Below, one piece after another: positions 9,674 through 18,286 of a stretch of DNA of 26,294 nucleotides. How positions within the stretch are numbered: the first letter of the stretch is position 1; each line of letters opens with the position of its first letter. Origin of the DNA: DASXIW01 sp036497785 (lineage in GTDB: Bacteria > Pseudomonadota > Alphaproteobacteria > Acetobacterales > Acetobacteraceae); the NCBI GenBank assembly GCA_036497785.1, contig DASXIW010000128.1:1-26294 (forward strand), in the 5' to 3' direction. A program made the position numbers and the translations under genes. The notes under the pieces were generated by a model, which had not been told where the DNA came from, made no database searches, and saw only the letters and a list, made by a program, of their open reading frames with translations.

Positions 9674-11071
9674 ATGTCGCGTCCTCTGATCGGTCGCACC
9701 GTGCGGCGGCTGCGGCAGGAGCGCTCGCTGAGCCAGCAAGCCCTGGCGACCCGGCTTGGCGTGTCAGGCAGCTATCTCAACCTGATCGAGCACGACCAGC
9801 GCGCGGTGACGGCCAGCCTGTTGATCAAGCTCACCGAGGTGCTGCAGGTGGACATCTCGGTGCTGTCCGGGAGCGATGAGCGGCGGCTGGAGAGCGGGCT
9901 GCGCGAGGTAATGGCCGACCCGTTGCTTGGTGTGGAGGCGGTGCCGGAGGCGGAGATCGCGGCGATGGCGGGGTCGGCGCCGAATGCGGCGCGGGCGGTG
10001 CTGGCGCTTTACCGCGCCTGGCGTGTGGCGCGGGAGGATGCGAGCGGGATCGCGCTTCCGTCCGGGCGGCGGCTGTTGCTGCCGACTGAGGAGGCGCGGG
10101 ATTTCTTTCACGAGCACGCCAATCATTTTCCGGCGCTGGAGCGCGCGGCGGAAAGCTTGGTGGCGGAACTGGGGGTGGCGCCGGCCGAGATGAATCATGC
10201 CATTGCCGAGCGGCTGCGCCATCGGCACGGGCTGGCGGTGGTGGTGGGGCCGTTGGAGGGGGTGCTGCGGCGGCACGATCCGGCGGCGCGGCTGCTGTTG
10301 CTGTCGGACGCGCTGCCGCGCGAGAGCAGGGGGTTCCAGATGGCGTTTCAGCTGATGCTGCTGGAGGCGCGGGATGCGATCGAGGCGGTGCTGGGACCGG
10401 CGGAGCCGTCGAGCGGCGAGGCCGGCGCGTTGATCCGGATCGGGTTGCTGAACTACGCCGCGGGGGCGTTGCTGATGCCCTATGCTGCTTTCCTCGCGAG
10501 CGCGCGTGCGCTGCGTTACGACACGGAGGCGCTGGCGTCGCGGTTCGGGGTTTCGTTCGAGCAGGCCTGCCATCGGCTATCCAGCCTGCAGCGCCCCGAT
10601 GCGCGGGGGGTGCCGTTCTTTTTCCTGCGCGCCGATGCGGCGGGCAATGTGGGCAAGCGCTTTTCGGCGGCGAGCTTTCCGTTTGCGCGGTTTGGCGGTT
10701 CCTGCCCGCGCTGGGTGGTGCATACGGCGTTCAGCACCCCCGGCACGGTGCGGGTTCAGGTGGCGGTGCTACCGGATGGCGCCGCCTTTCTGTGCTTCGC
10801 GCGGACAGTGACCGGGCCAATCTTGCGGTGGGGCGAGCCGCCGGCGGTCCATGTGGTGGCGATGGGGTGCGACATCGCGCGCGCGGCGGAGGTGGTCTAT
10901 GCGGATGGGCTGGATCTGGAGCGGGCGGCGGTGGGGATCGGGTTGTCCTGCCGGCTTTGCGACCGCGCGGACTGCCGGTCTCGCGCATTTCCGCCGCTGG
11001 CGCATCGGCTGGCCTTCGACCCGCAGATGACGGTTGCTGCACCGTATCGGTTCGAGCGGCTCAAGCGGTGA
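9674..11071 (+). CDS. XRE-family regulator of the ScfR/RamB (short-chain fatty acyl-CoA regulator) family
   Basis: This is a 465-residue cytoplasmic transcription factor. An N-terminal XRE helix-turn-helix spans about residues 8-62 (SQQALATRLGVSGSYLNLIE). It is followed by a linker, an ImmA/IrrE-like domain (about 160-305), and a C-terminal domain with cysteines 426, 429 and 434 (CRLCDRADC) followed by RAFPPL, the hallmark of this family. At the place where ImmA/IrrE peptidases carry HExxH, this protein reads FQMAFQLMLLE (221-231), so the peptidase site is lost and the fold probably senses a ligand, in this family thought to be an acyl-CoA. RamB in Corynebacterium and Paracoccus controls isocitrate lyase, and here the gene is divergent from aceA. 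AAGGAT at 9661-9666 is a good ribosome site. Confidence 0.9.
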   Translation: MSRPLIGRTVRRLRQERSLSQQALATRLGVSGSYLNLIEHDQRAVTASLLIKLTEVLQVDISVLSGSDERRLESGLREVMADPLLGVEAVPEAEIAAMAGSAPNAARAVLALYRAWRVAREDASGIALPSGRRLLLPTEEARDFFHEHANHFPALERAAESLVAELGVAPAEMNHAIAERLRHRHGLAVVVGPLEGVLRRHDPAARLLLLSDALPRESRGFQMAFQLMLLEARDAIEAVLGPAEPSSGEAGALIRIGLLNYAAGALLMPYAAFLASARALRYDTEALASRFGVSFEQACHRLSSLQRPDARGVPFFFLRADAAGNVGKRFSAASFPFARFGGSCPRWVVHTAFSTPGTVRVQVAVLPDGAAFLCFARTVTGPILRWGEPPAVHVVAMGCDIARAAEVVYADGLDLERAAVGIGLSCRLCDRADCRSRAFPPLAHRLAFDPQMTVAAPYRFERLKR

Positions 11072-11091
11072 GGCGGCGCGGGCGGGCTGGT

Positions 11092-11943
11092 TCAGTCGCC
11101 GCTTGCCTGATCCTTGCGAAAGGCGGCCATCGGGTAGACGCCCAGAATCGTCGCCTCGCGCGAGAAGAACGACAACTCCTCCAACGCTCGGCGCAAGGGG
11201 GGCTGTTCGGGGTGGCCGTCCACTTCGCACAGGAACTGCGTGGCGGTGAAATGGCCGTCGATCATGTAGCTTTCGAGCTTGGTCATGTTCACGCCATTGG
11301 TGGCGAAGCCGCCCAGGGCTTTGTAGAGGGCGGCGGGGACGTTGCGGACGCGGAAGACGAAGGTAGTCATCAGGTCCGGCGTGTCCGGCGGCGGGATGCG
11401 CGGGGTTTTGGCCATGACGTAGAAGCGCGTGGTGTTGTGGGCGGCGTCCTCGATATTGACGCGCAGGATATCGAGGCCGAACAGCTCGGCGGCCAGCGAG
11501 GAGGCGATGGCGGCTTCCTCTGGTCGGCCCCAGGCGGCGATCTGTTCGGCGGCGCCGGCAGTGTCGGCTTCGGCGACGGCCTTGAGGTTGAGTTCCTTCA
11601 GGATCTTGCGGACCTGGCCGAGGGCGACGTGGTGGGAGTGGGCGCGCTTGAGCGTGGCGATGTCCGTGCCGGGCAGGGCGAGCAGGCAGTGTTCGACGCG
11701 CTGGAAATGTTCGCCAATGATGGACAGGCCGCTATGGGGCAGCAGCGTGTGCACGTCCGGCACGCGGCCGGCCAGGCTGTTCTCGGCGGCGATCATGGCG
11801 AGGTTGGCCGTGCCGTCGTGCACGGCTTCCATGGCGGCTTCGAAGGTTTCGCAGGGAAGGGTTTGCCACGACGGATAGGCGTTGCGGCAAGCGAGGTCGG
11901 AATAGGCGCCGGGGCGGCCCTGGAAGGCGATGATGCCGGTCAT
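11092..11943 (-). CDS. pheA: prephenate dehydratase
   Basis: This enzyme converts prephenate to phenylpyruvate in phenylalanine synthesis. It is the monofunctional form (no chorismate mutase domain), 283 residues. The dehydratase domain starts at once (IAFQGRPGAYSD, residues 4-15), includes AAENSLAGRV (52-61) and the catalytic TRF at 172-174. A C-terminal ACT domain spans about 193-270. The ACT motif reads LESYMIDG where the E. coli type has ESRP; this form is common in alphaproteobacteria and leaves Phe feedback control open. I start it at the ATG at 11943, four bases after the kdsB stop; a longer frame to 11982 would run into kdsB. It is co-transcribed with kdsB. Confidence 0.95.
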   Translation of the reverse strand: MTGIIAFQGRPGAYSDLACRNAYPSWQTLPCETFEAAMEAVHDGTANLAMIAAENSLAGRVPDVHTLLPHSGLSIIGEHFQRVEHCLLALPGTDIATLKRAHSHHVALGQVRKILKELNLKAVAEADTAGAAEQIAAWGRPEEAAIASSLAAELFGLDILRVNIEDAAHNTTRFYVMAKTPRIPPPDTPDLMTTFVFRVRNVPAALYKALGGFATNGVNMTKLESYMIDGHFTATQFLCEVDGHPEQPPLRRALEELSFFSREATILGVYPMAAFRKDQASGD

Positions 11944-11947
11944 TCTC

Positions 11948-12697
11948 TCAACTTTGCGGGGGTATTTTCGGGGCGAGGGCAACGCGGGCGCGGTCCAGAT
12001 CGGCCGGCGTGTCGACGCCGAACGGGGCGTGGTCTACGCGGGCGCAGGCGATGCGCATGCCGGCTTCGAGCGCACGCAGCTGCTCCAGGCTTTCGCGGCG
12101 CTCCAGGGGCGATTCCGGTAGCGAGACGAAGCGGGCGAGGGCGGGGCGGCGGAAGGCGTAGATGCCGATATGGTGCCAGAGCGGGCCAGGGCCCCAGGGA
12201 ATGGCGGCGCGAGAGAAATACAGCGCCATGGAGACGGCGCGGCCCTGGTCGAACGCGCAGGCGGCCTTGACCACGGAGGCGGCGGCGGCTTCCTCGGGAT
12301 CGGTGATGGGCGCGACCAGGGTGGCGATATCGATGGAGGGATCGCCCAGCGGTGCCAACACGGCGCGCAGATATGCCGGCGGAATGGTCGGCAGATCGCC
12401 CTGAAGGTTGACCACCACGTCGTGATGGCCTTGTGGGTCGAGATTGGCCAGCGCGGCCTGCACCCGGTCCGAGCCGCGTGGCAAGGAGGGGTCGGTGAGC
12501 ACGGCGGTGCCGCCTGCGGCGCGGATGGCGGCGACGATTTCGGGGTCGCCGCAGGCGACGGCGACGGGCCCGATATCGGCTTCGCGGCCGCGATCCATGA
12601 CGTGCACGATCATGGGGCGGCCATGAATATCCGCCAACGGCTTGCCGGGCAGGCGGGTGGCGGCCATGCGGGAGGGGATAACGACGATTGGGTTCAT
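11948..12697 (-). CDS. kdsB: 3-deoxy-manno-octulosonate cytidylyltransferase (CMP-KDO synthetase)
   Basis: This enzyme makes CMP-KDO from CTP and KDO, the activated sugar for the lipopolysaccharide inner core. The 249-residue protein has the family N-terminus: IPSRMAATRLPGKPLADI at 7-24 (nucleotide binding), PRGSDRVQ near 73-80, VVNLQGDLPTIPP near 94-106, and the HHIGIYAFRRPAL segment near 174-186. The length is normal. It is followed closely by pheA and is divergent from the cytochrome c gene; the same grouping (cycM, kdsB, pheA) occurs in other alphaproteobacteria as far as I recall. The ATG at 12697 has only a weak ribosome site. Confidence 0.95.
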   Translation of the reverse strand: MNPIVVIPSRMAATRLPGKPLADIHGRPMIVHVMDRGREADIGPVAVACGDPEIVAAIRAAGGTAVLTDPSLPRGSDRVQAALANLDPQGHHDVVVNLQGDLPTIPPAYLRAVLAPLGDPSIDIATLVAPITDPEEAAAASVVKAACAFDQGRAVSMALYFSRAAIPWGPGPLWHHIGIYAFRRPALARFVSLPESPLERRESLEQLRALEAGMRIACARVDHAPFGVDTPADLDRARVALAPKIPPQS

Positions 12698-12720
12698 ATG
12701 ACTCGTTTCGAAAGCGTGGG

Positions 12721-12749
12721 TTGAAGCACGCGCGTCCCTTCCGTATTGT
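12721..12749 (+). promoter_or_regulatory. candidate sigma70-type promoter of the cytochrome c gene
   Basis: TTGAAG (12721-12726) and TATTGT (12744-12749) are 17 bases apart, in the 133-base divergent gap between kdsB and the cytochrome c gene. Each hexamer matches the consensus at four of six positions. Found by eye. Confidence 0.35.
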
Positions 12750-12816
12750 CGCGCCGCAACTTAGGTAGGCCGCAGGACTCGCGCAACGCGGAGGCCTGGG
12801 GCCATGCTCTATTCGC

Positions 12817-12822
12817 AAGGAA
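12817..12822 (+). promoter_or_regulatory. ribosome binding site of the cytochrome c gene
   Basis: AAGGAA lies 8 bases before the ATG at 12831. It favours that start over the ATG at 12804, which has no such site. Confidence 0.6.
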
Positions 12823-12830
12823 TTCGCCGC

Positions 12831-13388
12831 ATGGATAGCTTGGCTGTCAACAAGGTCGCGGCCGCTGTCCTCGTGGCCGGGATTGCCTTCATGCTCACCG
12901 GCCTGGTCGGCGAAAACCTAGTGCATCCGATCCAATTGAAGGACAGCGCCATCAAGATCGAGGGCGTGGCGGCCGCCTCCGGCGCGGCCCCGGTTGCCGA
13001 GCCGCCGCTGGCGCCGATCGGGCCGTTGCTGGCCTCGGCCGATCCCGCGGCGGGCGAGGCCGACACCAAAAAGCTGTGCGTTTCCTGCCATACCTTCGGC
13101 GATGGCGGGAAGAATGGCGTCGGTCCCAACCTTTATGGGGTGGTCGGCGGACCGCACGCGCACCGGGCGGATTTCAACTATTCCGCGGGCATGAAAGCCA
13201 AGGAAGGTCCGTGGACGTTCGACGAGCTGAACGCCTGGCTGCACAAGCCTTCCGCCTATGTGCCCGGCACCCGCATGGCGTTCGCCGGCATCAGCAACGA
13301 CAAACAGCGCGCCGACGTGATTTCCTATCTGCGCAGCCTGTCGCATGATCCGGTGCCGTTGCCGGCTGCTGCTGCCGCCGCCAATTAG
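12831..13388 (+). CDS. membrane-anchored class I cytochrome c (CycM / c552 type)
   Basis: This is a 185-residue electron-transfer protein of the periplasmic face of the inner membrane. An uncleaved N-terminal helix (about 8-27) anchors it, followed by an Ala/Pro-rich linker (about 46-70). The haem domain begins near 73: CVSCH at 83-87 binds haem covalently with H87 as axial ligand, GPNLYGVVG at 98-106 is typical of this class, and M149 in GTRMAFAG is the likely second ligand. It resembles CycM of rhizobia, which carries electrons between the bc1 complex and the aa3 oxidase. The start at 12831 is chosen from its ribosome site. It is divergent from kdsB and runs close to the next gene. Confidence 0.92.
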   Translation: MDSLAVNKVAAAVLVAGIAFMLTGLVGENLVHPIQLKDSAIKIEGVAAASGAAPVAEPPLAPIGPLLASADPAAGEADTKKLCVSCHTFGDGGKNGVGPNLYGVVGGPHAHRADFNYSAGMKAKEGPWTFDELNAWLHKPSAYVPGTRMAFAGISNDKQRADVISYLRSLSHDPVPLPAAAAAAN

Positions 13389-13416
13389 GCCAACCGGGAC
13401 CGCGACCATCGATACA

Positions 13417-14196
13417 GTGGAGAGAGATGGGCTGATCGCTGCGGCCGAACGGGCCGCGGATGCCGCCGGTGCCGTGATTCGCCCGTTCTTCCGGGCCGGG
13501 ATGACCGCCGATCTGAAATCCGACGACAGCCCCGTGACGGTCGCCGACCGCGCCGCCGAGCAGGCCATGCGGGCGGTGCTGGCCGAGGCATATCCGGGCT
13601 ACGGCGTGATCGGCGAGGAATTTGGCCGGGAGAGCGCGGAGGCCGGGCTGTGCTGGGTTCTCGATCCGATCGACGGTACCCGCGCCTTCATCACCGGACG
13701 CCCGGTTTTTGGTACGTTGGTGGCGCTTTTGCAGCATGGCGAGCCGATACTGGGCGTGATCGATCAGCCGGTGACCGGCGAGCGGTGGATTGGCGCGCGG
13801 GGCATGCCGACCCGGTTTCGCGGGACGTTCGGGGGCAGGGCAGGCTGCCGGCCTTGCCCCGATTTGGCGCAGGCCGAATTGTCCTGCACCAGCACTGAGG
13901 TTTTCGAACCCGGCGATATGGGCGCGTGGGAGAGGCTGCGGAAATCCGTGCGCCGAACCAGTTTCGGCGGAGATTGTTATGCCTACGGATTGCTGTCGCT
14001 CGGCCAGATCGACGTGATCGCCGAGGCGACGATGAAGATATGGGACTGGGCGGCGCTGGTGCCCGTTATCGAAGGTGCGGGCGGACGGATGACGGATTGG
14101 CGGGGCAACCCCCTCACATCGGACAGCGACGGGCATACATTGGCTGTCGGCGATCCCGCGCTGTTGGCGAAGGCCGTGGCGATTCTGGCGGCTTGA
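13417..14196 (+). CDS. inositol monophosphatase-family phosphatase, probable histidinol-phosphatase (HisN type)
   Basis: This is a Mg-dependent phosphatase of the IMPase superfamily, 259 residues from a GTG at 13417. Metal-binding motifs are complete: GEEFG at 66-70, WVLDPIDGT at 80-88 and WDWAALVPVIEGAGG at 209-223. The WDWAALVP form is the one commonly labelled HisN, the enzyme that gives histidinol from its phosphate in alphaproteobacteria; a role on inositol phosphate or other sugars cannot be excluded. The frame is open back to an ATG at 13345, but that would overlap the cytochrome gene by 44 bases and homology starts only after about residue 24. The GTG start has no good ribosome site and is the least certain part. 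Confidence 0.85.
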   Translation: MERDGLIAAAERAADAAGAVIRPFFRAGMTADLKSDDSPVTVADRAAEQAMRAVLAEAYPGYGVIGEEFGRESAEAGLCWVLDPIDGTRAFITGRPVFGTLVALLQHGEPILGVIDQPVTGERWIGARGMPTRFRGTFGGRAGCRPCPDLAQAELSCTSTEVFEPGDMGAWERLRKSVRRTSFGGDCYAYGLLSLGQIDVIAEATMKIWDWAALVPVIEGAGGRMTDWRGNPLTSDSDGHTLAVGDPALLAKAVAILAA

Positions 14197-14236
14197 CCGG
14201 ACCCCACCAGCAGTGGCCCCCTGTCTCCGCCAACCC

Positions 14237-14243
14237 AGGAGGG
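14237..14243 (+). promoter_or_regulatory. ribosome binding site of yejA
   Basis: AGGAGGG lies 4 bases before the ATG at 14248. It is a near-perfect site that fixes the yejA start in a 51-base gap after the phosphatase gene. Confidence 0.65.
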
Positions 14244-14247
14244 CAAG

Positions 14248-16188
14248 ATGCGATCAGCCTTAGCGAGCGTTCTTCTGCTGATGGGCCTGGTTTCGGCCGC
14301 AAGCGCCCAGACCGCCCCTGAGGTCCATCCCGCGACACCCGCCCCGGCAGTCCCTGCCGCAACGCCCGCTCCGGCGGTCCAGCCCCAGCCCGCCGCGCCT
14401 GCTGCCGCGACGCCTGCGGATGCTGCGGCCGCGAAGATGGTGACGCCGGCCATCGCCCTGTTCGGCAACCCCGCCTTGCCGCCCGATTTCACCCATTTCC
14501 CCTATGCCAATCCCGATGCGCCGAAGGGTGGCGAGGTGGTGCTGGGCAGCGTGGGCAGTTTCGACAGCTTCAATCCGTTCATTCTGCGCGGCACCGCCGC
14601 CGAGGAAATCAACCGCGTCTATGACACGCTGATGCGGGAATCCTCCGATGAACCCGCCACCGCCTATGGCCATCTGGCCGGCGCGGTCGATATCGCCCCC
14701 GATCATCTATCGGTCTCCTTCACCTTGCGGCCCGAGGCGCATTTCCAGGACGGCACGCCGGTGACCGCCGATGACGTCGCCTGGACGTTCAACGCGCTGC
14801 GCGAATACGGCCGCCCGCAATACCGGCAGTACTATAACGACGTCACCGACGTGTCGGTGGATGGTCCGAGCCGCGTCGTGTTCCACTTCAAATCGGCCGA
14901 TAACCGCGAATTGCCGCTGATCCTGGGCGATCTGCCGGTGCTGCCCAAGCATTGGTGGGCCAATCGCGATTTCAGCCATGTGCTGACCGACCCGCCATTG
15001 GGGTCCGGGCCGTACCGGCTGGATCATTTCGAGTTCGGGCGACAGACTGTACTGGCGCGGGTGCCGGATTACTGGGCGCGGAACCTGCCCACGGCCAAGG
15101 GCCTGTCCAATTTCGATCGCATCCGCACCGAATATTACCGGGATTCGACGGTGGCGATGGAGGCATTCAAGGCCGGGCAGATCGATTTTCGGCGCGAGAA
15201 CATCTCCAAGAACTGGGCGACCGGCTATGATTTCCCCGCCGTCCAGCGCGGCTTGGTGAAGAAAGAGGCGTTTCGCCACCATCTGCCCACCGGCATGCAG
15301 GGCTGGGTGATGAACACGCGCCGGCCGGTCTTCGCCAACCGGCTGGTGCGCGAGGCGATGGACGAGGTGTTCGATTTCCAGTGGACCAACAAGAACCTGT
15401 TCTATGGCGCCTATACCCGCACCGACAGCTATTACAGCAACAGCGATCTGGCCTCCTCCGGCCTGCCGAGCCCGGCCGAGCTGGCGCTGCTGGATCCGTT
15501 CCGCGCCGAATTGCCGCCCGAGTTGTTCACCCAGCCCTTCACGCTGCCCGTGACCGATGGTTCCGGCAACAACCGCGAGGGGCTGCGCCGGGCGCTGGCG
15601 TTGCTGAAACAGGCGGGGTGGCATGAGCAGGACCGCAAGCTGGTCGATGCGTCCGGCAACCAGATGAAGTTCGAGATACTGGTCAACGATCCGACCATCG
15701 AGCGTGTGGCGACGCCGTACGCGCAATGGTTGAAGCGGCTCGGCATCGATGTAGGTGTACGCACCGTGGATTCCGCGGAGTACCAGCACATGGTCGATGC
15801 TTTCGAGTTCGACATGACCATGGCCGTGCTGCCGCAATCGGATTTCCCCGGCAATGAGCAGCGCGACTATTTCGGTTGCAGCGGCGCCAAGGCGCCCGGC
15901 AGCATGAACCTGGCCGGGATCTGCGATCCGGCCGTGGACGCGCTGGTGGCGAAGGTGATCGAGGCCCCGGATCCGGAGCGTCTGACGGTGGCGGCGCGGG
16001 CGTTGGACCGGGTGCTGCTGAACGGCTGGTACGTGGTGCCGAACTGGCATCTCGATTCCGTCTGGGCGGCGTATTGGGACAAATTCGGCCACCCTGCCGG
16101 CCCGGTGCGCAGCGGGCTGGTGTTCGATGCCTGGTGGATCGATCCGGCGCGCGCCAAGGCGCTCGACGCCGCGCGCAGCGGACTCTGA
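14248..16188 (+). CDS. yejA: peptide/microcin C-type ABC transporter substrate-binding protein
   Basis: This is the periplasmic binding protein of a YejABEF importer, 646 residues, longer than E. coli YejA (about 600). A Sec signal peptide spans 1-20 (cleavage after SAASA). Residues 22-62 form an Ala/Pro-rich linker in which PATPAPAV and AATPAPAV repeat. The SBP_bac_5 domain starts with ALFGNPALPPDFTHFPYANP (70-89), the typical YejA beginning, and continues to the C-terminus. In E. coli the system takes up microcin C; in Brucella and Sinorhizobium it affects resistance to, or uptake of, antimicrobial peptides. The gene ends with a TGATG overlap with yejB. Confidence 0.93.
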   Translation: MRSALASVLLLMGLVSAASAQTAPEVHPATPAPAVPAATPAPAVQPQPAAPAAATPADAAAAKMVTPAIALFGNPALPPDFTHFPYANPDAPKGGEVVLGSVGSFDSFNPFILRGTAAEEINRVYDTLMRESSDEPATAYGHLAGAVDIAPDHLSVSFTLRPEAHFQDGTPVTADDVAWTFNALREYGRPQYRQYYNDVTDVSVDGPSRVVFHFKSADNRELPLILGDLPVLPKHWWANRDFSHVLTDPPLGSGPYRLDHFEFGRQTVLARVPDYWARNLPTAKGLSNFDRIRTEYYRDSTVAMEAFKAGQIDFRRENISKNWATGYDFPAVQRGLVKKEAFRHHLPTGMQGWVMNTRRPVFANRLVREAMDEVFDFQWTNKNLFYGAYTRTDSYYSNSDLASSGLPSPAELALLDPFRAELPPELFTQPFTLPVTDGSGNNREGLRRALALLKQAGWHEQDRKLVDASGNQMKFEILVNDPTIERVATPYAQWLKRLGIDVGVRTVDSAEYQHMVDAFEFDMTMAVLPQSDFPGNEQRDYFGCSGAKAPGSMNLAGICDPAVDALVAKVIEAPDPERLTVAARALDRVLLNGWYVVPNWHLDSVWAAYWDKFGHPAGPVRSGLVFDAWWIDPARAKALDAARSGL

Positions 16189-17258
16189 TGGCAGCCTATC
16201 TGCTGCGTCGCCTGCTGCTGGTGATTCCCACGCTGTTCGGCATCATCGCCATCAACTTCGTGGTGGTGCAGTTCGCGCCCGGCGGCCCGGTGGAGCAGAT
16301 GGTGGCGCAGCTGCGGGGGCACGGCGACAGCGTAGGGGCGCGCATGACCGGCGGCGGTCCGGAAGCCTCGACGCCCGGCGGGTATCGCGGCGAGGCCGGG
16401 CTCGATCCGCGCATGCTCGACGACATCAAGCGCATGTTCGGCTTCGACAAGCCGGCCGATGTGCGTTTCGCCACCATGCTGCGCAACTACCTGCGCTTCG
16501 ATTTTGGCCGCAGCTTCTTCCGCGATGATACGGTGCTGCATCTGATCGGGCAGAAGATGCCGGTCAGCGTGTCGCTGGGGCTATGGTCGACATTGCTGGT
16601 GTATCTGATCTCGATCCCGCTGGGCATCCGCAAGGCGGTGCGCGACGGTAGCAATTTCGACGTTGCCAGCAGCGCCGCGGTGCTGGTGGGCTATGCGGTG
16701 CCCGGCTTTCTGTTCGCCATCTTGCTGGTGGTGCTGTTTGCCGGTGGCAGCTTCCTGCAGATATTTCCTCTGCGCGGCCTGACCAGCCCGGATTCCGCGC
16801 AATGGAGCTGGCCGGCGCGGGTGGTGGATTATGCCTGGCACATGGTGCTGCCGACGGTGGCGCTGGTGGTTGGGGGGTTCGCGAGCCTGACCATGCTGAC
16901 GAAGAATTGCTTCCTGGAGGAGATTCGCAAGCAATATGTCGTCACAGCCCGGGCCAAGGGGGCCGGTGAGCAGCGGATCCTGTACCGGCACGTCTTCCGC
17001 AACGCAATGCTGCTGATCATCGCGGGATTTCCATCGGCGTTCATCGGCATATTGTTTTCCTCCTCGTTGCTGGTGGAGATCGTGTTCTCGTTGGATGGTA
17101 TGGGTTTGCTGGGCTTTGAATCGGCGATCCGGCGCGACTACCCCGTGATGTTCGGCACGTTGTACATTTTCACCCTGCTTGGTCTGGTCATGCAGATCAT
17201 CGGCGATCTGATGTACACGATCGTCGACCCGCGCATCGATTTCGAAACGCGGCGCTGA
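16188..17258 (+). CDS. yejB: peptide ABC transporter permease YejB
   Basis: This is an inner-membrane permease, 356 residues, close to the E. coli length. The first helix (about 7-27) is followed by FAPGGPVEQM (29-38) and a long periplasmic insert with GLDPRMLDDIKRMFGF; both are YejB marks that separate it from DppB. The EAA loop (YVVTARAKGAGEQRILYRH) and the end VDPRIDF are present. The ATG shares one base with the yejA stop (TGATG), so a longer upstream frame inside yejA is rejected. It ends with the same kind of overlap with yejE. Confidence 0.94.
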   Translation: MAAYLLRRLLLVIPTLFGIIAINFVVVQFAPGGPVEQMVAQLRGHGDSVGARMTGGGPEASTPGGYRGEAGLDPRMLDDIKRMFGFDKPADVRFATMLRNYLRFDFGRSFFRDDTVLHLIGQKMPVSVSLGLWSTLLVYLISIPLGIRKAVRDGSNFDVASSAAVLVGYAVPGFLFAILLVVLFAGGSFLQIFPLRGLTSPDSAQWSWPARVVDYAWHMVLPTVALVVGGFASLTMLTKNCFLEEIRKQYVVTARAKGAGEQRILYRHVFRNAMLLIIAGFPSAFIGILFSSSLLVEIVFSLDGMGLLGFESAIRRDYPVMFGTLYIFTLLGLVMQIIGDLMYTIVDPRIDFETRR

Positions 17259-18286
17259 TGCAGCTTGCCCCGATCACGCGTCGCCGCGTCGCGATCTTTC
17301 GTGCCCATCGGCGGGGGTTGTGGTCGCTCCGCATCTTTCTGGTGTTGTTCACCATCAGCCTGTTCGCGGAGTTCATCGCCAATGACCGGCCGCTGGTGAT
17401 CCATTTCAACGGTCACTGGTATTTCCCGGTGTTGCAGGATTACAGCGAGGATGCGTTCGGCGACGATTTCCTGCCGACCCTGGCTGATTTCACCGATCCC
17501 GATCTGGCCCGGGCGATCAACGCCAAGGGATGGATGCTGTGGCCAGCGATTCCCTTCGCCTACAACACGGTGGTGAAGAATCTGGCGTCGCCCGCCCCGT
17601 CGCCCCCTTCATGGCGCAATCTGCTGGGCACGGATGACCAAGCGCGTGACGTGCTGGCGCGGGTGATCTATGGCTTCCGGCTGTCCGTGCTGTTCGGCTT
17701 CACGTTGACCATCATCTCCTCCATCGTCGGCGTCGCCGCGGGGGCGATACAGGGATATCGCGGCGGTCTGACCGATCTGCTGTTCCAGCGTTTTATCGAG
17801 ATCTGGTCCGGCTTGCCGCAGCTTTATCTGTTGATCATCCTGTCCAGCATCATCACGCCCAGCTTCTGGATTTTGCTGCTGTTCCTGTTGATGTTCAGTT
17901 GGATGAACCTGACCGGCGTGGTGCGCGCGGAGTTCCTGCGCGGCCGCAACCTGGAATATGTGCGCGCCGCCAAGGCGTTGGGCGTGTCCGACCTCGCCGT
18001 GATGTGGCGGCATATCCTGCCCAACGCCATGGTGGCGACGCTGACCTTCCTGCCGTTCACCTTGTCCGGTTCCGTCACCATACTTGCCAGCCTGGACTTC
18101 CTGGGTTTTGGCCTGCCACCTGGCTCGCCATCGCTGGGTGAGTTGGTGTCTCAGGGCAAGGATAATCTGCAGGCGCCCTGGCTGGGGGTGACCGCCTTCC
18201 TGGTGCTGGGCGGCTTGCTGACGCTGCTGGTGTTCATCGGCGAGGCGGTGCGCGATGCGTTCGACCCGCGCAAGGTGCTGAAATGA
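17258..18286 (+). CDS. yejE: peptide ABC transporter permease YejE
   Basis: This is the partner permease, 342 residues. After the first helix (about 22-41) there is a large periplasmic insert (about 42-120) with NGHWYFPVLQDY, diagnostic for YejE, then GTDDQARDVLAR at 124-135 and the remaining helices. The EAA region (YVRAAKALGVSDL) and the final FDPRK are normal. The start overlaps the yejB stop by one base and the end overlaps the yejF start by four (ATGA), so all four yej genes are coupled. Confidence 0.94.
   Translation: MQLAPITRRRVAIFRAHRRGLWSLRIFLVLFTISLFAEFIANDRPLVIHFNGHWYFPVLQDYSEDAFGDDFLPTLADFTDPDLARAINAKGWMLWPAIPFAYNTVVKNLASPAPSPPSWRNLLGTDDQARDVLARVIYGFRLSVLFGFTLTIISSIVGVAAGAIQGYRGGLTDLLFQRFIEIWSGLPQLYLLIILSSIITPSFWILLLFLLMFSWMNLTGVVRAEFLRGRNLEYVRAAKALGVSDLAVMWRHILPNAMVATLTFLPFTLSGSVTILASLDFLGFGLPPGSPSLGELVSQGKDNLQAPWLGVTAFLVLGGLLTLLVFIGEAVRDAFDPRKVLK

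Noticed and set aside
10792..12270. 492-residue plus-strand frame across the regulator end, pheA and kdsB
   Set aside because: It is antisense to pheA and kdsB and out of frame with the regulator; composition is that of a shadow frame.
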